A stretch of DNA of 61,627 nt from UBA1172 sp002457135. GTDB taxonomy: Bacteria; Pseudomonadota; Alphaproteobacteria; Puniceispirillales; UBA1172. Made by a program: the position numbers and the translations under genes. Within the stretch, counting starts at the first letter, position 1. Each line of letters starts with the position of its first letter. Positions 24,345-32,207 of this stretch are shown in pieces. Below the pieces are notes generated by a model. That model saw only the letters and a list, made by a program, of their open reading frames with translations, was not told the DNA's origin and made no database searches. Location: assembly GCA_965660935.1 (NCBI GenBank), contig CBFIBR010000010.1, forward strand, positions 1 through 61,627, read 5' to 3'.

Positions 24345-25054
24345 GCCTGCTTTCCACCAGGGACCTGAGCCGTCATTTCGGCGGCCTCAAGGCTGTTGAG
24401 GGGGTTGATTTTGATCTCCCCACCGGTCAGGTCAGGGCGTTGATCGGCCCCAACGGCGCGGGCAAGACAACCTTTGTCGGGATGCTGGCAGGGCGGGTTG
24501 AGGCATCACGCGGGCAGATCTTCCTCAAGGGAGAGGACATCACCCGCAAGCCCGCGCATCAGCGTATCCGTTCCGGGATCGCCTATACGTTTCAGATCAC
24601 CTCAATCTTTGGCCGCCTGAGTGTTGCCGAAAACATCAGGCTTGCCATCAACGGGCAGGCCCGGGGTGATACGGCCATGACGGGGCAACGTGTTCTGGAA
24701 GGGCTGGAGCGTGTCGGGCTTTCCGGCAGGGCTGATCAACCCGCCGGAACATTGAGCTATGGTCATCAGCGACTGCTTGAAATCGGCATGGGGATCAGCC
24801 AGCAGCCCAGCCTGCTTATCCTTGATGAGCCGACCCAGGGTCTGACCGATGCCGAGATTGACGATTTCATCACGCTGGTGCGCGCGCTTGCCGGGCAGAT
24901 GACAATCCTTTTGATCGAACACAATATCAGGGTGGTGAGGGAAGCAGCCGACCGGATCACCGTGCTTGATCAGGGCCAGGTGCTGGCCGAAGGTACGCCC
25001 GATGAAATTCACGCCAACGCCGCGGTTCAGGCGGCTTACCTGGGGCAGGGATGA
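24341..25054 (+). CDS. ABC transporter ATPase, LivG type
   Basis: A 237-residue ATPase starting at ATG 24341, which overlaps the livM stop as ATGA. Walker A is GPNGAGKTTFVG, the signature LSYGHQRLLEIGMGI (the LSYG variant common in this family), and Walker B LLILDEPTQGLTD, followed by the switch His in LLIEHNIRVV. It works with LivF as a heterodimer. Confidence 0.92.
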   Translation: MSLLSTRDLSRHFGGLKAVEGVDFDLPTGQVRALIGPNGAGKTTFVGMLAGRVEASRGQIFLKGEDITRKPAHQRIRSGIAYTFQITSIFGRLSVAENIRLAINGQARGDTAMTGQRVLEGLERVGLSGRADQPAGTLSYGHQRLLEIGMGISQQPSLLILDEPTQGLTDAEIDDFITLVRALAGQMTILLIEHNIRVVREAADRITVLDQGQVLAEGTPDEIHANAAVQAAYLGQG

Positions 25055-25755
25055 TGCTGTCGGTTAACCAGTTGTCATCGGGTTATGGCGGGGCGCGCAT
25101 TCTGGAGGATGTGTCGCTGGCGGTAAATGCAGGCGAAATCGTCTGCCTCTTTGGCCGCAACGGCGCGGGCAAGACAACCTGTCTTCAGACCATCATGGGC
25201 CTGGTCAGGCCGCTCGGCGGTGACGTTCGGGTTGATGGCAGAATGGTATCGGACTGGCCCGCGCATCAGGTGCCGCTCAGCGGGATCGGCTATGTTCCGC
25301 AGGGCAGGCGGCTGTTTGGTGAGCTGACGGTGGCTGAAAATATCGAAATCGGATTGATGTCTGACAGCAAGGGCAATGCCGGCACGCGGCGGGCCGAATT
25401 GCTGGCGATGTTCCCCCGGCTTGAAGAAAGAATGAAACAGCGTGCCGATACCCTCTCCGGCGGGGAGCAGCAGATGCTGGCCATGGCGCGGGCGCTGGCC
25501 ATCAGCCCCAAGGTGTTGTTGCTTGATGAGCCGACCGAGGGGCTTCAGCCCTCGATGATTGCCCGGATCAGGGAAACCCTTACCGCCTTGCGGGATGATG
25601 GTGTCGCTATCCTGCTGGTGGAACAGCGCATTGATGCTGTCCTTTCGATTGCTGATCGTGTCGTCTTTCTTGATCATGGCCGCAGCCAGCCTGCGATCAG
25701 CGCGGCTGAACTCAATGCCAGCCCCGATCTGGCAAAACGCTATCTTGGTGTTTAG
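25051..25755 (+). CDS. ABC transporter ATPase, LivF type
   Basis: A 234-residue ATPase with Walker A GRNGAGKTTCLQ, signature LSGGEQQMLAMARAL and Walker B VLLLDEPTEGLQP. An ATGATG start overlaps the livG stop. Its last codon and stop (GTT TAG) form the first unit of a five-copy tandem repeat that continues past the gene. Confidence 0.92.
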   Translation: MMLSVNQLSSGYGGARILEDVSLAVNAGEIVCLFGRNGAGKTTCLQTIMGLVRPLGGDVRVDGRMVSDWPAHQVPLSGIGYVPQGRRLFGELTVAENIEIGLMSDSKGNAGTRRAELLAMFPRLEERMKQRADTLSGGEQQMLAMARALAISPKVLLLDEPTEGLQPSMIARIRETLTALRDDGVAILLVEQRIDAVLSIADRVVFLDHGRSQPAISAAELNASPDLAKRYLGV

Positions 25756-25820
25756 AATGGGGCGTTTAGAATGGGGCGTTTAGAATGGGGTGTTTAAAAT
25801 CGGGGTGTTTAGACTGGATC
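25750..25820. repeat. Tandem repeat, 5 x 14-15 bp, starting in the livF stop codon
   Basis: Units gtttagaatggggc (twice, identical), gtttagaatggggt, gtttaaaatcggggt and gtttagactggatc. The first copy is the end of livF, and each copy repeats the GTT-TAG (or TAA) context. The array fills the gap to pncA. Confidence 0.9.
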
Positions 25821-25839
25821 AAAAGGAAAGGATGCGCGC

Positions 25840-26436
25840 ATGAAAGCCCTTGTTGTTGTTGATCCCCAGAATGATTTCTGCCCGGGCGGGGCGCTGGCGG
25901 TGGCTGAAGGTGATGCCATCATCCCCATGATCAACGCCATGATGCCCGCATTCGATGTTGTGGTGCTGACCCAGGACTGGCACCCGGCGGGGCATTCCAG
26001 CTTTGCGTCCAGTCATTCGGCTGATCCGTTCAGCGTGACCGAAATGCCCTATGGCCCGCAGGTGCTGTGGCCTGATCACTGCATCATTGGCAGCCAGGGT
26101 GCTGAATTCCATCCCGCGCTCAATACCGATGCTGCTGATATGGTCGTGCGCAAGGGCAGCAACAGGGGCATGGATTCGTATTCGGCGTTTTTCGAAAATG
26201 ATCACACCACGCGAACAGGCCTTGCCGGCTTTCTGCGTGATCGCGGGTGCCTTGACCTGACCATGGTCGGGTTGGCCACCGATTATTGCGTGGCCTGGTC
26301 AGCGCTTGATGGTGTCAGGGAGGGCTTTGCGGTTGAGGTTCATCTGCCCGCCTGCCGCGCTATTGATCTGGATGGGTCGCTTGATCAGGCCATCGCGGGT
26401 ATGCGTGACAGCGGCATCAGCCTGAACGGCGGATGA
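25840..26436 (+). CDS. pncA: Nicotinamidase / pyrazinamidase
   Basis: Deaminates nicotinamide to nicotinate for NAD recycling. The 198 residues have the catalytic Asp in VVDPQNDFCPGGALAV (D8), the metal-binding QDWHPAGHSSF, WPDHCIIGSQGAEFHP, the catalytic Lys in VRKGSNRGMDSYSAF, and the nucleophile Cys in GLATDYCVAWSA. An AAAGGA ribosome site precedes the ATG. It converges on the methyltransferase gene, with back-to-back stops in TGATCA (26434-26439). Confidence 0.95.
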   Translation: MKALVVVDPQNDFCPGGALAVAEGDAIIPMINAMMPAFDVVVLTQDWHPAGHSSFASSHSADPFSVTEMPYGPQVLWPDHCIIGSQGAEFHPALNTDAADMVVRKGSNRGMDSYSAFFENDHTTRTGLAGFLRDRGCLDLTMVGLATDYCVAWSALDGVREGFAVEVHLPACRAIDLDGSLDQAIAGMRDSGISLNGG

Positions 26437-27345
26437 TCAGCCCAGCTTGACCAGCTCATGGCCTTGCCCTGTCAGGTGATCAGCCAGAAAGGCGATATGG
26501 TCCGGGCCGATTTCGCAACACCCGCCGATGATGCTGGCACCATGCCCAATCCAGCGGTCAACATGCACGGCATAGGCCTCAGGCCCCAGGTCCTTTCTTG
26601 CCTCAAGATTATCAACCGTTGACCCCGGGGTCAGGCCATCAATCGCGGTGAAGCCGTTGGCATAGGCCCCAAACCGCAACCCGCTGGCCGCCAGCGCAGG
26701 CATGGCCGCGTCAATCGCCTCAGGGAAAGAGCAGTTCAGCATCACCGCCTCAACACCATCATCGGCGAGGGCTTTCAGCACGCTGTCCAGCTTTTCGCCT
26801 GATCGCAGGGTCGCGGTCAGGTCATCGGCAATGGTCAGGCTGACAAACGCCTTGAACCCGGCCTCGGTAACAGCGGTGACAGCGGCGCGGGCCTCACTGA
26901 GGTTTGAGATCGTTTCAATCAGGAACAGATCAACACCGTCTTTCTGCATGGCGACAATTTTTCTGAATTCATCCAGCGACTGTTCGTAATCATGGGCGGC
27001 GCTGGCAAAGTAGCTGGCGACCAGCGGCGGCAGGCATCCGGCAATGGCCACATCGGCACCGGCTTCATCCCGGGCATCACGGGCCAGCCTGACAGCAGTC
27101 TTTTGCGCTGCCTCGAAATGCTCGCCATAACCGTTGGCGGTCATCCGGGTCGGGGTGGCGGTATAGGCGTTGACCGTCAGCACTTTTGACCCGGCGTTGA
27201 TATAGTCATGATGCACCGCCTTGATGATATCGGGGCCTTCCTCAATCATGACCTTGATCGACCATAACGGGTGCGCGGCAGGCGCGCTTGAACGTTTGTT
27301 AATCTCCTGGCCCAGCCCGCCATCAATAAAGGCAATTTCGGTCAT
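26437..27345 (-). CDS. Homocysteine S-methyltransferase family protein
   Basis: A 302-residue zinc-dependent methyltransferase domain that transfers a methyl group to homocysteine or a similar thiol. The Zn ligands are in VMLNCSF and IIGGCCEIGP, and the N-terminus FIDGGLGQEI is typical. The open frame continues to 27606, but ATG 27345 has a GGAGGAG site upstream and begins the domain. The methyl donor (S-methylmethionine, betaine or another) cannot be told. In a DMSP-using organism a sulfonium donor is possible; that is inference. It follows the DUF4198 gene by 4 bp. Confidence 0.9.
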   Translation of the reverse strand: MTEIAFIDGGLGQEINKRSSAPAAHPLWSIKVMIEEGPDIIKAVHHDYINAGSKVLTVNAYTATPTRMTANGYGEHFEAAQKTAVRLARDARDEAGADVAIAGCLPPLVASYFASAAHDYEQSLDEFRKIVAMQKDGVDLFLIETISNLSEARAAVTAVTEAGFKAFVSLTIADDLTATLRSGEKLDSVLKALADDGVEAVMLNCSFPEAIDAAMPALAASGLRFGAYANGFTAIDGLTPGSTVDNLEARKDLGPEAYAVHVDRWIGHGASIIGGCCEIGPDHIAFLADHLTGQGHELVKLG

Positions 27346-27349
27346 GGTC

Positions 27350-28192
27350 TTACTCCTCCCGCTCAGGGATGGTGAAGGTTGTTGAGGCCCAGCGTGATGC
27401 CCATACCGCACCATCAGGATCAGCCCCCGGTTCAACCGCATCAAGGCTGACCGCATCCACCAGATAGGTATGCCCCGGGATAATGCTGATTTCAACACGC
27501 CCGTTATCATCGCTGGCGTATTGCTGAATGCTTGCCGGGCTGGCTTCCCCCTCAACAGGGCGGCTGAAGACCGTGACCTGCACGCCTGCCCAGGGGGCAT
27601 CATCACGGCTGAGGATCATCGGCATCACAGGGGCGGTGATGGTGAACGGGTTGGCCAGTGCCGTGATTTCCACCTCAAGCCCCAGGTTGCGGTCGCTGCC
27701 ATCAGCATGGCCAACGGCGATGAGGCTCTTGGCAAAGCGGCGGTAGGTTTCAACAAAACCGGTTTCGGGCAGGCCCCTCCCCCGATGCTGTTCGATGGCT
27801 TCGGGGTAGCCTTTTTCAAGGGTGAAATCGGTGAATTTATCCATCACCTTATACTTCACCAATGACGATGTTGTTTCATGGACGATGATGTGCAGCCCGT
27901 CTTCCAGCGGTGTGAACTGCCCGGCAGGCAGATCACCCAGCCTGCCCCTGGCAGGTATTGTTTGGGACTGGCCTATCACCTCAAAACGGGTGATTGCGCT
28001 GGGGAAATAGATGCGTTGGCTGCCGCTGAATTCAGTGCCGATTCTGATCGATGCCCTGACCTCACCCCCCGCTGGGATTTGCCAGCGTTCGGGTTCGATC
28101 CAGAATTCATGGGCGCGGGCCGGATCAGGGCTGACCATGAAAGCGCAGAACGGTAAAAGCGCAAAAAACAGCATCTGGAATATTGTTCTCAT
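27350..28192 (-). CDS. DUF4198 periplasmic protein, probably metal-related
   Basis: A 280-residue exported protein with a clear signal peptide ending PARAHEFWIEP. DUF4198 proteins begin with this AHEFWIEP-type motif after cleavage and have two beta-rich halves; here the second half has GVQVTVFSRPVEG and DDNGRVEISIIPGHTYLVDAV. They commonly accompany nickel or cobalt uptake systems. It is divergent from a HupE-type permease across 109 bp, which fits a metal function. It is not catalytic as far as can be seen. Confidence 0.82.
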   Translation of the reverse strand: MRTIFQMLFFALLPFCAFMVSPDPARAHEFWIEPERWQIPAGGEVRASIRIGTEFSGSQRIYFPSAITRFEVIGQSQTIPARGRLGDLPAGQFTPLEDGLHIIVHETTSSLVKYKVMDKFTDFTLEKGYPEAIEQHRGRGLPETGFVETYRRFAKSLIAVGHADGSDRNLGLEVEITALANPFTITAPVMPMILSRDDAPWAGVQVTVFSRPVEGEASPASIQQYASDDNGRVEISIIPGHTYLVDAVSLDAVEPGADPDGAVWASRWASTTFTIPEREE

Positions 28193-28301
28193 GGCACCAT
28201 ACTATATCATGGCCCTGATTTCGAAAGCTCAAAGCCGCCGCATAGCTATAATTCTTCACTGCAAAAGTAAGCCCTTCATGCCGATATCCTCTCTTCCTGT
28301 C

Positions 28302-29441
28302 ATGCGTTTTCTCTGCCTGCTGATCTGCATGCTCACGGTTTCGCTTGCCCCCCTGCGCGCCCATGAGGTGCAGCCGCTGGTGGCGGATATCACGGTCGGC
28401 AGTGATCAGGTGACGCTTGAGCTGAAATTCAACAGTGAGGTTTTTCTGGCCGGGATTGATGCCAGCACCACGGCCGATACCAACGACAGTGATAAGGCGG
28501 ATGACTATGACCAGTTGCGCGCCCTTGATGAGCCAGCGCTGGCCAGAACCCTTAGGCAGAACGAAGCCGCGCTGCTTGAAGCTGTCATCTTGAGGGCAGG
28601 GAGCATCAGGCTTGAGCCGTCCATCAGCGGGATCAGTATTGAGCCCGGGGTTCCGTTCGAATTGCCCCGGATGACGACCCTTATCATGACAGCCGACCTG
28701 CCCGATGATGGCACCCCGGTGGTGCTGGGCCTTGATCCTGCGCTGGGGCCATTTGCGATCAGGCAGAATGCGCCGTATCCTGAAAAGGATGGGCTGGAAA
28801 GCGATGCGCTCTACACCGATTATATCGCGGCGGGCCTCAATTCCCTGCCGATCCCCCGCCAGGGCGGGGTTGAGCGGGAATGGCATTCTGTCCTTGGCGA
28901 TTACATCATTATCGGGATTGATCACATCATCCCGAAAGGGCTGGATCATATCGTCTTTATCATGGGGCTGTTTTTCTTCTCCCCGCGCTGGCGACCGCTG
29001 TTGATGCAGGTGACGGTCTTCACGCTTGCCCATAGCGTAACCCTTGCCCTGGCCACGCTTGATCTGGTGCGGGTTGAGGCAATGATTGTCGAGCCGCTGA
29101 TCGCGCTGTCGATTGCCTGGATCGGGGTTGAAAATATCATCAGGCCGAAAATAGGGATCACCCGGCTGGGGGTGATTTTCATCTTTGGGCTGTTGCACGG
29201 GCTAGGCTTTGCCTTTGTCTTGGGGGAGGTCGGGCTGGCCGGGTCCGATTTTGTCCTCAGCCTTGTTGCTTTTAACATCGGGGTGGAGCTTGGCCAGATC
29301 ATGGTGCTGATCCCGCTGCTGGTCATGGGGGCTTTCATCGCCCGCCGGGGGTGGTATCGCCCTGGTGTCGAAATCCCCGCCTCAGCCCTGATCGCAGTGA
29401 CAGGGGGCTACTGGTTTGTGGAACGGGTGATCACAGGATAG
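28302..29441 (+). CDS. HupE/UreJ-2 family membrane protein (candidate metal permease)
   Basis: About 379 residues from ATG 28302, which starts a good signal peptide (MRFLCLLICMLTV...LRAHEVQP). ATG 28278 is an in-frame alternative, and the longer ORF back to 28011 overlaps the DUF4198 gene and is rejected. After a periplasmic domain of about 180 residues comes a six-to-seven-helix HupE-like region with GIDHIIPKGLDHIVFIMGLFFF, FTLAHSVTLALATL and LHGLGFAFVLGE, whose His/Asp residues are likely metal ligands. The transported metal, nickel or cobalt by family precedent, is not shown here. It overlaps the chrA end by 11 bp. Confidence 0.85.
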   Translation: MRFLCLLICMLTVSLAPLRAHEVQPLVADITVGSDQVTLELKFNSEVFLAGIDASTTADTNDSDKADDYDQLRALDEPALARTLRQNEAALLEAVILRAGSIRLEPSISGISIEPGVPFELPRMTTLIMTADLPDDGTPVVLGLDPALGPFAIRQNAPYPEKDGLESDALYTDYIAAGLNSLPIPRQGGVEREWHSVLGDYIIIGIDHIIPKGLDHIVFIMGLFFFSPRWRPLLMQVTVFTLAHSVTLALATLDLVRVEAMIVEPLIALSIAWIGVENIIRPKIGITRLGVIFIFGLLHGLGFAFVLGEVGLAGSDFVLSLVAFNIGVELGQIMVLIPLLVMGAFIARRGWYRPGVEIPASALIAVTGGYWFVERVITG

Positions 29442-30645
29442 CGCTGGTGACCATGGTGGTGGCAACGATCAGCCCCACCACCATCAGCGGGTTCAGCCAG
29501 CCCATCACCAGCACGGCGAAACCGCCAAGGGCTATGACCGCCTCGGCAGGTTGAGTGATGCCTGAGAGGATAATCGGGTTGACCAGAACCGCCAGCAGCA
29601 ACCCCACCACCGCAGCATTGACCCCGTCAAGCGACCGCCGCACCGATGCCACTTGCCTGAGGCTGGCCCAATAGGGCAACACCCCGACCATCATCATGAA
29701 TGAGGCCGCGAAGATGGCGACCAATGCCACCGCCGCACCGGTCAGCCCGAACGGGCCAATACCGGTTGCCTGACCAAGAAAGGCGGAAACGGTGAAAAGC
29801 GGCCCCGGGATGGCCTGGGCCGCGCCATAACCGGCGAGGAATTCAGCATCACTGACCCAGCCGGGTTCCACGACAGCGGATTTGAGCAGCGGCAACACCA
29901 CATGGCCGCCCCCGAACACCAATGCCCCGGCCCGGTAAAACCCGTCAGCCAGCGCCAGCCATTCAGCGGGGTAGAGCGTCACCAGCACCGGCAGCAGGAA
30001 GAGCAGGATGATCGCGATGATCAGGAACCACAATCGGGGGGAGAAATGAAAGGCAGGCAGGTCGTAATCACGGCTCCGGTCACCGGGCAGCAGCATCCAT
30101 CCAGCCGCCGCGCCCGCGGCAATAACGCCAAGCTGCAACAGCGGCAACGGGTAGAGTATCAGCAGGATGGCGGCAATCGCGGCCATGCTGCGGCGCGGCC
30201 AGTCCGGCGTCAGGGATTTGCTCATCGACCAGACAGCATGACCGACAACACTGACCGCAACCAGTTTCAGCCCTGACAGCAAACTGCCCGGAAGCCCCTC
30301 ACCAAAAGTGATCAGGCCAATGGCGAAACCCGTCATCAGGATCGCCGATGGCATGGTGAACCCCAGCCATGCCGCCAGCCCTCCACGCCAGCCCGCCATC
30401 ATCAAGCCGATGCCAAAGCCAACCTGTGACGATGATGGCCCGGGCAGAAACTGGCACAGCGCGACCAGATCGGCATAGGTGCGCTCATCCAGCCATTTCC
30501 GGCGCGTCACCATCAGATCACGAAAATAACCGATATGCGCAACAGGGCCGCCGAAACTGGTGCAACCCAGATAAAGGAAGGTCATGAAAACCTCCCGCGC
30601 TGTCACCGTGATGGTCTCATTCGCCGGGTTATCCGCTGTGGTCAT
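29431..30645 (-). CDS. chrA: Chromate transporter ChrA (two-domain)
   Basis: A 404-residue CHR-family antiporter with both homologous halves: TSFGGPVAHIGYF and FLPGPSSSQVGFGIG in the first, VFGGGHVVLPLL and AIPGPLFTVSAFLG in the second, and ten or so membrane segments. It should export chromate or exchange it with sulfate. It converges on the HupE gene, overlapping by 11 bp. No chrB regulator is near. Confidence 0.92.
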   Translation of the reverse strand: MTTADNPANETITVTAREVFMTFLYLGCTSFGGPVAHIGYFRDLMVTRRKWLDERTYADLVALCQFLPGPSSSQVGFGIGLMMAGWRGGLAAWLGFTMPSAILMTGFAIGLITFGEGLPGSLLSGLKLVAVSVVGHAVWSMSKSLTPDWPRRSMAAIAAILLILYPLPLLQLGVIAAGAAAGWMLLPGDRSRDYDLPAFHFSPRLWFLIIAIILLFLLPVLVTLYPAEWLALADGFYRAGALVFGGGHVVLPLLKSAVVEPGWVSDAEFLAGYGAAQAIPGPLFTVSAFLGQATGIGPFGLTGAAVALVAIFAASFMMMVGVLPYWASLRQVASVRRSLDGVNAAVVGLLLAVLVNPIILSGITQPAEAVIALGGFAVLVMGWLNPLMVVGLIVATTMVTSAIL

Positions 30646-30707
30646 TTCGTCATTCCGTTCCGTCCATAATGTAAAGCCAGTAACCCTAAGTGCTGGAAGT
30701 GATGGAT

Positions 30708-32153
30708 TTATGACATTCGGATAGCGATGTTTTTGGTCTGGACATAGTTCATCAGGGCTTCACGGCCCTTTTCCCTGCCATAGCCTGATTTGCCATAGCC
30801 GCCAAAGGGGGTTTCGACCCCGCCGGCGAACCATTCATTGACGAACACCTGGCCTGCCCTGATCCGCCGTGCTGCGCGGGTGGCGCGGTCCAGATCAGCG
30901 GTGAAAACCCCGCCGACCAGCCCGTATTCGGTGCTGTTGGCAACCGCGATAGCCTCATCATCGCTATCCACCGCCAGAACTGACAGCACCGGGCCAAACA
31001 CCTCTTCCCGGGCGATGGTCATATCCGGGGTCACGCCGGTGACGACGGTGGCCTCATGGAAACTGCCCTCACGGTTGAGCCGATGCCCGCCGGTGGCGAG
31101 CGTGGCCCCCTCGGCAACAGCATCACGGCACATGCCTTCAGCCCGGTCACGCTGAGGGTCCGATACCATCGCGCCCATGGTCATGCCGCCTTCGCGCAGG
31201 TCAATCCCGGGGCTGATGGCCATCTCCTTTGCCACCGCCACTGCGCGTTCAACCACCTCATCATGGATGGAACGGTGAACAATCACCCGCGACATCGCCG
31301 AGCAGACCTGCCCGGCGTTGAAATAAATCCCCCAGCGGATGCTGTCAGCCAGATTATCCAGATCAGCATCAGGCATGACGATGGCGGCTGATTTGCCGCC
31401 CAGCTCCAGCACCGCCGGAACCACGTTCTGCGCGGCTGCCGTGGCCACGCTGATGCCGGTTTTGACCGAACCCGTGAACACGATCTGGTTGATATCAGGA
31501 TGACTGGCGAGCGCGGCCCCGGCCTCATGACCAAGCCCGCAGAGGATATTCAGCGCACCTTTCGGCAGCCCCACAGCATCAGCCGCCTCAGCGAAAAAGA
31601 CCGATGACAGCGGGTCGAGTTCAGGCGTTTTGACAACGCAGGTATTGCCTGTCGCAAGGGCTGTCGCCACCCCGCGGCCAACCATTTCAAGCGGGAAATT
31701 CCACGGGATGATCTGGGCGGAAACCCCCATCGGCTCATAGACCGTGAAATCGAGGTATCCCTTGCCAAGCGGGATCGACCGCCCCTCAACGGTTTCAGCC
31801 TGATTGCCGTAATATTCGAAATAGCGGGCTGCGCCTTCAACCTCGATCAGGGATTCCCAATAGGGTTTGCCTGCCTCAAGCGTCAGGACTTCGGCAATCC
31901 TGTCCTTGTGGTCCAGAATCCAGTCGCCGATACCGCGCACCATTCGCCCCAGCTCAACCGGCCGCATATCCGTCAGCACGCCGCTTTCATGACAGGCGCG
32001 GGCGGCATCAACGGCGCGGCCGATATCCCCGGCACTGGCCTGGGCAATCTCGGCCAGATCACTGCCATCAGCCGGGTTCTCAATTTTTAGGCGGTTTGCG
32101 GCATCGACAAATTCACCATTGATATAGTTCTGCCAATAGGGTTTGATCTGCAT
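30708..32153 (-). CDS. NAD(P)-dependent aldehyde dehydrogenase
   Basis: A 481-residue ALDH-superfamily enzyme. The cofactor loop is FTGSVKTGI, the general base ELGGKSAAIV, the catalytic Cys FNAGQVCSAMSR, and the end PFGGYGKSGYGREKG. It resembles betaine- or aminobutyraldehyde-type dehydrogenases, but the substrate is not determined. ATG 32153 (MQIKPYWQN) has a GGAG site 7 nt upstream, whereas the longer start at 32180 does not. It is divergent from a flavoprotein reductase across 54 bp. Confidence 0.9.
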   Translation of the reverse strand: MQIKPYWQNYINGEFVDAANRLKIENPADGSDLAEIAQASAGDIGRAVDAARACHESGVLTDMRPVELGRMVRGIGDWILDHKDRIAEVLTLEAGKPYWESLIEVEGAARYFEYYGNQAETVEGRSIPLGKGYLDFTVYEPMGVSAQIIPWNFPLEMVGRGVATALATGNTCVVKTPELDPLSSVFFAEAADAVGLPKGALNILCGLGHEAGAALASHPDINQIVFTGSVKTGISVATAAAQNVVPAVLELGGKSAAIVMPDADLDNLADSIRWGIYFNAGQVCSAMSRVIVHRSIHDEVVERAVAVAKEMAISPGIDLREGGMTMGAMVSDPQRDRAEGMCRDAVAEGATLATGGHRLNREGSFHEATVVTGVTPDMTIAREEVFGPVLSVLAVDSDDEAIAVANSTEYGLVGGVFTADLDRATRAARRIRAGQVFVNEWFAGGVETPFGGYGKSGYGREKGREALMNYVQTKNIAIRMS

Positions 32154-32207
32154 TCGGATCTCCGTTGAACGGGGTTTCATTCCTCACGCCTAACACAGGA
32201 AAAGGCC

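Noticed and set aside
25750..25820. CRISPR array or phage attachment site
   Set aside because: Units are contiguous 14-15-mers without spacers, and there are no cas genes, integrase or duplicated att sequence.
27346..27606. N-terminal extension of the homocysteine methyltransferase ORF
   Set aside because: It is in the DUF4198 coding region in another frame; the internal ATG has a strong ribosome site and starts the domain.
28011..28277. N-terminal extension of the HupE-type ORF
   Set aside because: It overlaps the divergent DUF4198 gene and its signal peptide; a clean signal sequence begins at 28302.
28125..29198. 357-codon open frame antisense to the HupE-type gene
   Set aside because: It is the complement of a clear membrane protein; the composition (Gln/His/Asp/Arg-rich) is that of an antisense translation and there is no ribosome site.
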